Part shown: positions 55,051-64,000 of the stretch, piece after piece
Position numbering within the stretch: position 1 is the first letter of the stretch
How the letters are laid out: the number at the start of each line of letters is the position of its first letter
Assembly: GCA_018296165.2 (NCBI GenBank)
Contig: JACKQL020000060.1
Coordinates: 186,001 to 250,000, forward strand
Source: Termitomyces sp. T153
Taxonomy: Eukaryota; Basidiomycota; Agaricomycetes; Agaricales; Lyophyllaceae
Direction of reading: 5' to 3'
Length of the DNA stretch: 64,000 bases
The notes under the pieces: model-generated
Told to the model about the DNA's origin: nothing
The model's database searches: none
What the model saw: the letters and a program-made list of their open reading frames with translations, nothing else
Position numbers and translations under genes: made by a program

Positions 55051-56562
55051 CTACTCCCCCTCTCCCCCCAAATCTACCTCTGCTATCCTTCCCACCAGAT
55101 CCACCTCCAGCTGTGCTACTACTGTCGCCAGGACTTTGGGATGCCCCAGGAGTGGCTCCGTCACATCCACCGCCACCTCCCACCACGCTCCGGGGTCCAC
55201 CATTGCCCTCCACCGATGTCCCGCCAGCAGACACCCCATCTGCATGACCCCCTGCCCCAACTCTGGCAGGAGATCCCCGGGCATCCTCACTAACCCATTG
55301 TGAATGGACCCCAGTGCCACTGATGCTCCGTCAAGAAGGATGCAATGCTCCCTGGCCCAGTCTACTGAATCGAATGTCAGCTTGTAGTAAATGGTAGACA
55401 AAGGGAGCACTTATGGAGCACTCCCTGCTGCCCCGAGGCTGCCTCATTGGCAAGCCACTCTTCCCACCAACGCGCCCTCTCTGCTGTCGCTTGGGTCACC
55501 TCTGCACTGGGCCCCTGCTGAGTCCCCTGCATCCCCGACTCCTCTGTTCGCTGCCCCACTGCCTCTGCCTGCACCTCCAATGGCCTCATGCACGCTCACA
55601 GCTCTTGAAGCTGTGACAGTCGCTCCATGGCAGTCCCCATGGTGATATCTTTATCCCTACGCACCAAGTCCCATTCCTTCCAAGCCTTGTCTAGTTCCCT
55701 CCAAAACCCATCCCTCTTCTCCCTCACCCTACAGACTTCCTCCCCATGTGTGGCCAACAACCTCTCCAACTCCTCTGCCCGATGCCGCAGGATAGCCTTG
55801 GCAATTGACCACAACTCTCCTGCAGACTGCTCAACAAAGGCCCCAAAAGTTGGGGAATACACAGTAGAACCGGGAGGGCCCGCCATCGCCGGTTCCCCCC
55901 ATGCCCGCTTGCTAGGCCCCACCTCCAGCAAGGGGGACGCCCTCCGTTTACCCTTGTCACACGTTGTGGGAGCCCCCTCCCTCCGCCCACCCTGTGGGGG
56001 CCCAATCTTCATCAGGGGCTGCCCCGTGCCAACTCCCCCCTCTACCCTGGAACCCCTCCCTGAGACCCTACCCCTCCAACCCTCCTCCAACTGCACTGCA
56101 ACCCACTTACAGTCCCACCCCTGTTCTGCCACAATGCAAGTGGCATGCCAACTCAGAGTGACAGAGCACTTCTCATGCCACAAGCGACACGGGAGACACA
56201 CTGACGTGTCCCGCCACACTCCCAGCATGGGCTCCTCAAACTCACACTGTTCACCCTGCCAGGTACAGGATGCGCACTAGAAATGTGGGTTAGTTTGATA
56301 AGGAAGGAACATGCCAATGACGCACTGGGGCCACTGCCTGATACCACTCCAACATCGGGGGACCTCTTGCTTGCCCCATGGCCTCTGCAAAGTACTCTAG
56401 CATCACATCCACCTGCGCGACTCTTGACCCTGTAGGGATGGGGCGGACCACCCTGGAGACCATACCAGACCTGGAGCAAGAAGCGAGGACCATTTCCCCT
56501 GACAACTGCGCTGGAACCTCCCCCAACGTAGGCCCTGAAGGGCCCGCCACTGCTGCTGACAA
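55051..56562 (-). CDS. Antisense gene inside the Gypsy element: Zn(II)2Cys6-like cysteine array plus charged helix, function unknown
   Basis: Predicted exons 56,562-56,326, 56,276-55,422 and 55,380-55,051. Introns 56,277-56,325 (49 nt, GTGCGT...CTAAC...TAG) and 55,381-55,421 (41 nt, GTGCTC...ACAAG) are both phase 0; 474 codons with one internal TGA (55,596-55,598) where CGA fits. At the start of exon 2, CASCTWQGEQC and CLPCRLWHEKC are separated by 15 residues: CX2CX6CX15CX2CX6C, the spacing class of fungal Zn(II)2Cys6 clusters. Then come a Gly/Arg/Pro-rich linker, a charged Glu/Arg helix (LRHRAEELERLLATHGEE... LDKAWKEWD) and a conserved-looking hydrophobic C-terminus. It is convergent with pol and starts about 390 nt from the LTR. 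The splice model is an inference; a captured host gene or family-specific accessory gene is possible. Confidence 0.55.
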
Positions 56563-56940
56563 CTCTGACAGGACCTATTCAAGCACTCCGGCCATGATGA
56601 GCAAGAGACAATACTTATGACTACGGTACATTGCCTGCACCTGCCTATGGTCTCACCGACCCTCAGAGTCCTTCAAGGAGGAAGTCAAGGTATGTGCCAA
56701 GGGGGAGGGGGACGCTGCTGGAGAATACGTGGAAGACGACATTGGAAAAGTTTGGGAACTCCAGGGTACATCTGATCCTTTTCAATGACTATAAGAACCC
56801 CCTGAGTGGCGGCCATGCTTTGACTTCATTTCCCACGCTGCTGCCACTACTGCAGTCTGATTAATATATTGCTCAACTTCGATTCCCACGCCCCACCAAT
56901 CCCTGAACTGTACCCCACATCTCGAGGGTCTCAACACTGA

Positions 56941-56951
56941 AGGGGGGGTGA
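56941..56951 (+). promoter_or_regulatory. Polypurine tract of the Gypsy element
   Basis: AGGGGGGGTGA directly before the LTR start TGTCATGACC; same core as in the other Gypsy family of this window. Confidence 0.8.
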
Positions 56952-57899
56952 TGTCATGACCTGCTCCCTAGACCCCAACACTGCCCCCAGCCCCCCCCCA
57001 ATGCTCCACCAAACTCCCCAACCCTTGCCCACCCTCTGCGTCCACTTTGGGCAACTCCGACACTTCCTCAGCAGACCCCGACAGCTCCTTGATCAACTCC
57101 AACGCCTTCTCCGCAGCAGTTGATGCACCCCCTGAATTCCCCTGGACTCCCAAGGCTTTCCCCAACCCCAGAATGATCCGCTTCCCAACTGATCCCATCA
57201 GAATGTCACCACGGCCCATTCCAAGATCGCACCTAACAACCGTCAACTCCACACAGTTCCGTCAAGCCCGCTGCCATATCCTCTGCCCTCTGGAGCCACC
57301 CAGTAGTAGGTATATAAGTCGTAGAGGAACCCCTAGTACTTTAGTCTTGATATTGCATTTACCAGTTTCCTATGTCTTGTCTTTCATCTCATCACTGTCT
57401 CTATTTTTAGTTTCAAATCTATCTCTGTTCTCTGTCTTGTCTTGCCTCGTCTCCGCCTCATCTTGACTGTGTATAGTTCCTTTATCTTCCTAAGTTCCTT
57501 TCATCTCCAACAACAGTACAAACTCTGCACGTGTACTATGACCCGAACATTCCTATGACAACCCTGGACCCCGCTTCCGCTCAGCCCAGGAACCCCTCAC
57601 ATCTTGGTGATCTCCTGTCAAACTCTGGCTCTGCCCCCATCAACCGCAAAGCCTCTGCTTACCCTGCATTCTAATTACATGCCCACAAACTTGCTCCAGC
57701 ACCTGTCCAGGTTCAACGACTAGTATACTTGGTCTTAGACACCCTGAACCACTCCGGACTTGCTCGGACCGCCCCCTAGCTCCCCTCACAAGTCCCTCCG
57801 TGCCAATACTGGACAATTGGTTATAAGCACAGGACATTGTGTCCGCCTAGTAAGGACTCGCTAGTGTAGCTGAGCCCCTGTCATCAGCAGAACCTGACA
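56952..57899 (+). repeat. 3' LTR of the Gypsy element
   Basis: TGTCATGACCTGC to GCAGAACCTGACA, 948 bp. Its reverse complement is the solo-LTR family of 7,686 and 46,718. The 57,305-57,375 segment (TATATAAGTCG, then CTAGTACTTTAGTC) has a TATA-like promoter context. Confidence 0.92.
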
Positions 57900-60660
57900 G
57901 TGGTGATCCCTCCCTGGCTGGGAGTGAGGTCAAGTCAGTGTGCCCTGATCCTGACCTTACACTCCTTCTACATTGGTCAAGAAAAGCAAAGCAAGTGTCT
58001 ATATTTTCTGCTGGGATTTGAGCTCTATTGATATGATACATAGCAGTAATAAAGTGACTGCAGCTGACCCTTTCTTAGGGACTACTTCTTCCAGCAACTA
58101 TTGACACTCAGAAAAGAGCTCAAACATCAAGCACCAAGGCCCAGTAAGACAACACAACAAGTGGAACAACAAGCTGGACACAACATCAAATCACTCTTGC
58201 AAGGAATTGTCTTCAGAAGATGCACCAAACAATGGCAAGTACCATGCCTTGTATGAGCTATGACTCTGGTTGATGCTTTTTACAACAGCTTTTTGAATCC
58301 TGCCAGCAGATTTGTCAGTTGGGCCTCAACAAACCAGACCATGCCATTTGGGAATCACTCCTTCAACTTGTTATTGCACTTCAAACAGAATGTCAGAGCT
58401 CTGATGAGTCTGACAACACAGAACAGGATCTTTATCATGTTTGGTCACAGCCATGGCACAATGCACAAGTCCCCAAGCTGCTCAAATACATTGATATCAA
58501 TTGTGAAATAGCAAATAACCATGGTAATCAACAAGCTGGAAAGGCCTTTTGGACATGGATTTGCCTTGCCAGACCACCAGTCACACAGGAAGGCCCCATT
58601 GCTGGGCTTCCTTGCAATTTCCATAACTCTGATTTTCTCAATACATGGCATCAAGATCAACTTAACCACTTGGATGTTCAAGGAGTCATTGAATTGTTGA
58701 AGCAAGTCTTAAGAGCAAGCATTGTGATGACAAGTAACTCCATCAATCCATTGGCAATCATACCAAGTCCTTGTTCTTGGCTTTGTTCTTGACCTCCCCA
58801 CCACATCAATCTGACTTCATTTCTGGCTTTTCAGGTTGTATCATCTCATCCATTCTTCTGGAATTCCCTGGCTGATGGAATAATTGACTTGCAGATTCAA
58901 ACATGACTCAGACGTTTCTCCCTTTCATTGCTGTGTGCAATTGATTGAGTTTTTGAGTTGTTGAGCATCCCAAAGACTCATATTGTTCCTCTGACTTCAT
59001 TGTGCAATGGATATTAGGGACTGGAAGTTTTGGAAGAGTCCACCTCAGTACATTCCTGGTTCTATCTGCTTCTGCTTCTTGGTCCAAACTCTGGCATGGT
59101 AAACAGCTTGCAGAGTTATCCTTATCACTGTGAACTTGAGGGCTCTTTGGTTCAAGTTGGTTTGTCAGAGAAGGGAGGGGCTAGCCCTGGATTGAGGGGA
59201 GAGAAGGTTGTAAACCTGATCTCAGTCCAGCTTCTCATCTTGTTTGCAGCCACACTGCTTTTCACTGTCAGAGTTGCAGGCAAGTCATGGAAATATTTTG
59301 CCAGCTAGACATCCACAGACTCCTACCATCACTTGACAACAATGGTAAGTTTGGTTTTGATTGCACCGTTTTGGAGTTTCTAGTTTGTCTCTCTCCAGCA
59401 AAATCCCTGCCCCAGTTGACCTGTTGCCTGGTCCATGGTACAGGACATCTGTGCTTGCTCTTATGGTTGATGAAGTGGACAAACAGCATAAGTCACAGGA
59501 GTTCACCAAGGAGATGAAGTTTTTTCAATCGGCCTCACCATGTTCTAGCCCTAGCAGGCTATCACCTTCTCCACTGCAGCTGACCCTTTCTTGACTTGCT
59601 CAAAAACCTCTTGCATAAAGGCTGTCACAATTGTTTGTTCTTTCTATCTATCAAGTTTTGACATGCTAACTGAACATATGTACAGAATAACCACAATGTC
59701 ATCTCACCTCCACATCTTGAATGACAAGCCAACATCAAACCCCAGTTTCAATGTATCGATATCAAACCTTCCTCCACAAAACCCTGGACTCAGATCAGGC
59801 TCTGACAAGATGCTTGCAACAAGTAGCAAATTGTCTAGCAATTTGATCTCTCCCTGTTTCCAGCTATGCGCTCACCCCTCTATTCAACATGTCATACAAG
59901 CCCTAGATTACATTCACTGCTGGCAGCCCATCATATTTCTTTAAGAAATATTGAGAAAGAAATGTGTTATGCCATTTTCAATAGGTCCATTTCTCATAGG
60001 AAAAGGCTTTAGAAAATCAAAGATGACTTTTTCTATGATGAAAAGTGGCCAAAGAAATGGTGTGACATATTTCTTTGACCCTTTTTCTTTTGGAAACAGA
60101 TTCCAGCACCAGCAGTGATTGCATTGTAAACATCAAACCTGTGTACATCAACCCAATATCATCACTTATTGTCTCTACCCATGTTGCTGTCATGTTGCTG
60201 ATGAGTCTTAACTTGACTTACTTAGAGACTCCCTGATAGAGTCAATCCCTGTTTCTTTGGTATTTTTCGATTAGAAAAATGATATGAATATCTTTTTGTA
60301 TACTTTCAATGGAAATAAGTTACAATTTTCTGATTCATATCTCATGAGGCAGAAGGAACCAAGTATCAAAGAGCAACATTGTAAGAAACAGGTCATACAC
60401 TTCAATGCATATTTCCATGGTAAATTTCCTTACTTTTTCTCCAGGAAGTATAGAACAAATAATGAGAAATGATTCCACCCTGTTTACACTGGCAAAAGGA
60501 TGGTAAAAAGATGTGATTTTATAACGGGAATCAGTTAGGATATAGGTGAGCATTTTCCTGACTTTTGTAATGAAGAAATGTTTACGTATTCTTCAAGGAA
60601 ATATGTCACGAAAGTTGGATAACATGTTTCTTTCTCTCTTCTTCCAAAGGAAACAAGTTC
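57900..60660. other. CpG-poor transposon-like block, no family recognised
   Basis: The plus frame 58,319-58,792 (157 residues; contains HNAQVPKLLKYIDINCEIAN and QAGKAFWTWICLARPPVTQ) looks protein-like, but I recognise no domain; it may be a piece of a transposon ORF. A 19-nt word CTGCAGCTGACCCTTTCTT occurs at about 58,059 and 59,574. From about 59,940 to 60,660 three related AT-rich segments recur around TTTGGAAACAGATTCC / CAAAGGAAACAAGTTCC / ATGGAAATAAGTTAC. No host gene. Confidence 0.4.
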
Positions 60661-61239
60661 CGGCGCTCACAGTGATTCAGGCAATGATTAGATAACTATC
60701 ACTGTCTCGGCTTTTCATTTCACTTATCACTTCTCTTCGTCCCATTGTTCATTCCGCCTATATTCCTGTGAGTTGTAGTGACAGAGACCTCGTTGTCTCA
60801 CACTACGCTTGCCAATCAGTTATCTCTACTTCACGTGTTTTTGCATCCCCACCTACCATCCCTATTCATCTTATTCACTCTACATATTAGATGCTACTCT
60901 TCTACTTATTTTCTACTTATTAGTCCTTGTAGTTGGCTTGAATTTGACCTTTTTCCTCCTTTGGCAGGCGGGCCAACTCGAGAAATTGAGTGACTCAAGT
61001 ATCAAGTTTCTTCCCGCAACGACGGCCGGAACCTCTCACTAAGTTTTCATTTGCATCTCAACTCTTTTCATCATCACGAATCAATACAGCATCAAATTTC
61101 GCACTGTCCATTTCGGCCTTTTAGCCTCATTAATATTGTCTGTGCACCTTGCATGAAGATCAATGTGTGTGCTTCCTATGTCATGACTGGCTACATGTCT
61201 GAAAAATGATATGAAAGAGATTTGCTTCTGTTTTGGCCC
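60661..61239. other. Intergenic, CpG normal again
   Basis: No supported gene. The plus frame 60,809-61,042 is hydrophobic (Leu/Tyr/Phe-rich) but short and without a convincing start. 3' side of the next minus-strand gene. Confidence 0.4.
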
Positions 61240-61842
61240 TCACTTGGCCTCAGGATCTATGGCTAATGTATCCTCGTCAATGTCGTCCAGACCCCGAAAC
61301 TTGCTTCTCTGTCAACACGTTTAGCAAAGGTGTAACTTGGAAACGAACGTTGGTACCTTCAACATTAACAAGAACACTGTTCGTACCATAAGTCCAGTGA
61401 CGACATGGTCTTTCGGTTCTGCAATTTTATCGCCGAATTCGGCCTTCATGATTAGGTTTTCTTTGAGAACCTCATCTCCCTCGTAAAGACCAAACACCGT
61501 GTAGTATCCTCCACCTTCTACAACCGGAGCTCTCTCAAAGCCAACTGACATGCAATGCTCTCCTGAAAATTTCGATTTCGAGTCGCCATGGACGCGTTCA
61601 GGCTTTTTTGTTTTCAACGTAAGCTGAAATTCCTGGCCAATCTCATGAAACGACTTCTTCAGAATGCGGTTACGGGAATAACCAAGCAATTGAGTGTCCT
61701 TAAGAAGCTTCTGAATATATATGTTTGTATCAGTACTCCTCGCTCTACATTGACTAAGCATTCTGGGCCAACTGACCTGTTGATATGCATTTCCTTTAAT
61801 GATATTTATTGACATTTTGACGTATTGATTCAAAGTTGACAT
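61240..61842 (-). CDS. Small three-exon gene, function unknown
   Basis: Start ATG at 61,842 (MSTLNQYVKMSINIIKGNAY). Exons 61,842-61,777, 61,710-61,357 and 61,308-61,240, introns of 66 nt (61,711-61,776, GTCAGT...TTCAG) and 48 nt (61,309-61,356, GTACCA...GACAG), both phase 0; 162 residues. The middle contains KKSFHEIGQEFQLTLKTKKP and a Gly-Gly-Gly-Tyr-Tyr-Thr-Val-Phe-Gly-Leu-Tyr segment; the C-terminus is acidic (RSKFRGLDDIDEDT). I recognise no domain. The first intron is a multiple of 3 and lacks an in-frame stop, so retention cannot be excluded. CpG-normal, so probably a host gene. Confidence 0.5.
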
Positions 61843-61939
61843 CGTGGCGAGTTGTTGCCTTGCGGTGCGGACAGTAGAGAGTGAATGTAGTGATTGGATC
61901 GATATTTCGACTATCACTTTGCTTCCTAATTTGGCTAGT

Positions 61940-62515
61940 GTGGCGTCGCAACAAACAACAATGAAAATTTGGAAACAATAGATGTATTATCTTCACGATT
62001 CAGTTTCTACTTTCTGTGATCCCTTTTCTTAACAAGGCAGTGATTTACCAGATAAGTGTTCATGTCGTCTACAACAAAAGCTTCTGAAAATCCATGTGTA
62101 TCCGGATAAACAAGAAAAGTTTGTGTTGTTATTATACAATAACAAAGAATATTTGGGAACAATGGATGTATTGTTCTGTGCTATGTTTCTGCTTTCTGTT
62201 GTCCCTTTTCTTCATAAGGCAGTGGATTTGCGGACAAGTGCTGTGATATATATGACAAAAGATTTGGAAAGTCACGTGTTTCTGAATTGATAAGGAAAGT
62301 TTTACGTTGTTACTATACACCAAACAGTAAAAATCCGGAAACAATAGATGCATTGTTTGAATGGTTCGGTTTCCGCTTTCTGCTCTTCGTTCTTTGAAAG
62401 CAGTGGATTTATAGACCAGTACTCGTGGTGTCTATGACAAAGAATTAGGCAAACCATGTGTGTCCGAATCAAATGAGTCACGAGGAAAGTTTTATTTGTT
62501 ACAGGCGGTACTTCT
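61940..62515. repeat. Three tandem copies of a roughly 183-bp unit
   Basis: The core GGAAACAATAGATGTATT recurs at 61,971, 62,155 (GGGAACAATGGATGTATT) and 62,337 (GGAAACAATAGATGCATT), periods 184 and 182. Further shared blocks are GGTTTC/AGTTTC..CTTTCTG, CCCTTTTCTT..AAGGCAGTG and a TCCATGTGTATCCGGATAAA-type end. Units are about 75-85% alike by eye. CpG is present. Confidence 0.85.
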
Positions 62516-62743
62516 GCAACAACAAACAAGCACTTCAACACAGCCTTTGTCAAAGTATACAAAATTACCTCTCCTGTGGATGGCGAACGAAAAGCAAACG
62601 GTTGAAATTAATTTATTGCCATAAGCGGCGTACAATAACCAGCACCCCTCCAAACGATCAGAGTCTAAGTAATCAAAGCGGAGCCTGAAATTGCCAGTGT
62701 TCTTCAACTGGAACAAACTTGGCTGGTCATCAATTTTCCAAGT

Positions 62744-63997
62744 TTGATGGTATACCGCACAATCTCTGTACGTAATCGTCTCCTCTTCTCACAGCTTTCT
62801 TCTTCATGTTCTATCACAGCGTATGCAAATTGCCGCATCTACATTATTGAACACTTCGCGAAACGTTTGGTTCAAGTACGCTGTCGTTTAAATTTTAGTC
62901 CCCCCAGACACCTGACGCATGATTTGTTAAGGTTTCCCAGCGACGTCTATCGACCTGGTCATCGCCTTTCGCTCGGTCTTCCAGGAAGTAGATCCGCAGA
63001 AGTGGAGATCATTAAGGCGTTTACTCCATTTACTTCTTCTGCTGTCCTTCTGGTTCATGCACGGACTAGTGTGCATAATGAGGGACTTCCGCACCGGTTC
63101 ATACTGAAACTGGCAGATCGTCGAGTCTCTGACTCGTGGAATTTTCAACAAGAAGAGGATTATCAATCAAATATCAGCAAACATGGAGTATCCTTCAAAC
63201 TCCGAGACGATGAGGATATGTTGCCGTGGATGGAGTCATTCAGGTCATGGCAGAGATATGATGCTGCACATACTAAAGAACGCGAGGCATATAGTTATCT
63301 CAAAGAGGCTCAGACATCAGGGTTGATTCCTCGTTTCTTCGGTACCACGAAAATTGACATGATGACAACGGTTCCTCATCGATCTTTAAGTCACATCAAT
63401 GGCCTTCTACTCGAGTATATCCCTGGGCGTTCGATGGCAAAAATGAGGCCGGGTATTACCATCACGTTCGAGGAGGCGGAGGCTATCTCTCAGCGTGTCC
63501 TGGAGCTGGGGCGCCGGCTCCGCCGTTTTGGTGTTCGCCACTCCGACGTCCATGTTGGTAATGTCATCATTCGAGCAAAGGATGACTCTCCGGTCCTGAT
63601 TGATTGGGGTCTTGCCTCGTTACCGGCTCCGGGTGCTTCTTTGAATGAACGATGGAATAATGACAGTGTTCGAACGGATTTTCACAAAGACCTACGCTAT
63701 TTGCTTGAAGACGGGGTTTATTACGAAGGTCCCAACGATGACCCAGTTCATCCTCCGATCACGGCTGGCGGTATATGGCATCGCTTCAGAACTCCGTTGT
63801 CTGATGAGGAACAAATTCGATTCGCACGAGACTTGGGTTATGATTGGATCAATAAAGACATCTCCCGTCTACCTGACGAAGAAAAGGCCCTCTTCTATGA
63901 TGAAGACATGAGTGTAGACGTCAATCATGGTTTGCGGTGGAAAGTCAAGAAGGGCGTGAAGACTAGGGAAATGGATGACCCATGTCCAACAGAATGA
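62744..63997 (+). CDS. Fungal protein-kinase-like gene
   Basis: Open from ATG 62,744 to TGA 63,995-63,997, 417 residues. The kinase-like fold is supported by a Lys strand (HRFILKLADR, residues about 117-126), a hinge-like LLEYIPGRSM (about 225), the catalytic loop RHSDVHVGNVII (about 264-275, Asp and Asn present) and LIDWGLA (about 287, DWG in place of DFG). This is the pattern of basidiomycete kinase-like/phosphotransferase proteins rather than a classical Ser/Thr kinase; the substrate is unknown. The C-terminal about 110 residues are family-specific. The first about 50 residues look atypical and the region has splice-like signals (GTACGT at 62,769), so the true start may differ. CpG-normal, no internal stop. 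Confidence 0.75.
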   Translation: MMVYRTISVRNRLLFSQLSSSCSITAYANCRIYIIEHFAKRLVQVRCRLNFSPPRHLTHDLLRFPSDVYRPGHRLSLGLPGSRSAEVEIIKAFTPFTSSAVLLVHARTSVHNEGLPHRFILKLADRRVSDSWNFQQEEDYQSNISKHGVSFKLRDDEDMLPWMESFRSWQRYDAAHTKEREAYSYLKEAQTSGLIPRFFGTTKIDMMTTVPHRSLSHINGLLLEYIPGRSMAKMRPGITITFEEAEAISQRVLELGRRLRRFGVRHSDVHVGNVIIRAKDDSPVLIDWGLASLPAPGASLNERWNNDSVRTDFHKDLRYLLEDGVYYEGPNDDPVHPPITAGGIWHRFRTPLSDEEQIRFARDLGYDWINKDISRLPDEEKALFYDEDMSVDVNHGLRWKVKKGVKTREMDDPCPTE

Positions 63998-64000
63998 AAC

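Larger units (their letters stand above)
50750..57899 (+). mobile_element. 5'-truncated Ty3/Gypsy element with 948-bp 3' LTR and an antisense gene
   Basis: Plus strand: protease (about 50,960), RT, RNase H, integrase, chromodomain (to 54,823), then 2.1 kb containing an antisense ORF, polypurine tract and 3' LTR 56,952-57,899. The 5' LTR and gag are missing. CpG moderately frequent, so younger than the 16.9-33 kb elements. The LTR identifies it as the family of the solo LTRs at 7,686 and 46,718 and fragments at 19,052, 23,779 and 32,158. Confidence 0.88.

Noticed and set aside
58059..59592. Direct repeats of a 19-nt word (CTGCAGCTGACCCTTTCTT) as element ends or TSD
   Set aside because: Too long for a TSD here and no terminal structure on either side; could be chance or an internal repeat.
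1..64000. CRISPR array, bacterial operon, rRNA or viral genes
   Set aside because: Spliceosomal introns and LTR elements show a fungal nuclear origin; no regularly spaced identical repeats, rRNA motifs or viral genes outside retrotransposons were seen.

Overview
The window looks like nuclear DNA of a filamentous basidiomycete, probably a mushroom-forming agaricomycete. The evidence is short spliceosomal introns (48-66 nt), a basidiomycete-type F-box gene, a Sec2-type Rab exchange factor, seven-helix membrane proteins resembling family DUF6534, a fungal kinase-like gene, and a large load of Ty3/Gypsy chromoviruses, Copia, Tad-like LINE and DIRS/Ngaro-like elements. The species cannot be fixed from the sequence.

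There are two compartments. Islands with normal CpG frequency carry host genes: 14.0-16.9 kb (F-box gene, minus), 33.0-41.1 kb (Sec2 gene, plus; two tandem membrane-protein genes, minus) and 60.7-64.0 kb (unknown three-exon gene, minus; kinase-like gene, plus). Between them lie transposon graveyards in which CpG is almost absent and TpG/CpA abundant, as expected from long-term CpG methylation and deamination: 1-13.9, 16.9-33.0 and 57.9-60.6 kb. The blocks at 41.1-50.5 and 50.7-57.9 kb are younger and keep part or much of their CpG.

Transposon layout. 1-345: end of a minus-strand Gypsy element. 4.08-6.6: Copia relic split by a foreign LTR. 7,686-8,762: solo LTR with TSD GTATA. 11.4-14.03: DIRS/Ngaro-like tyrosine-recombinase retroelement relic. 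16.9-18.3 and 21.0-23.4: 5'-truncated plus-strand Gypsy elements. 24,477-30,671: a complete but decayed minus-strand Gypsy element with two LTRs, TSD ATCAT and a self-priming PBS, nested in an older deleted element (23.8-33.0). 41.1-50.5: a three-level nest, with Copia interrupted by a Tad-like LINE (about 41,683-49,063), itself interrupted by a solo LTR (46,718-47,843, TSD GGTTG). 50.7-57.9: a second Gypsy family whose LTR is the same family as the solo LTRs.

The least conventional feature is an antisense, apparently intron-containing gene (55,051-56,562, minus) between pol and the 3' LTR of the 50.7-57.9 kb Gypsy element. It encodes a predicted 473-residue protein with a Zn(II)2Cys6-like cysteine array and a charged helical segment. 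The other main result is mutational: the LINE stays in frame over its full length, and every premature stop found in it is TGA, as expected from CGA-to-TGA decay at methylated CpG. CpG density also falls along this one nest away from the neighbouring gene island.
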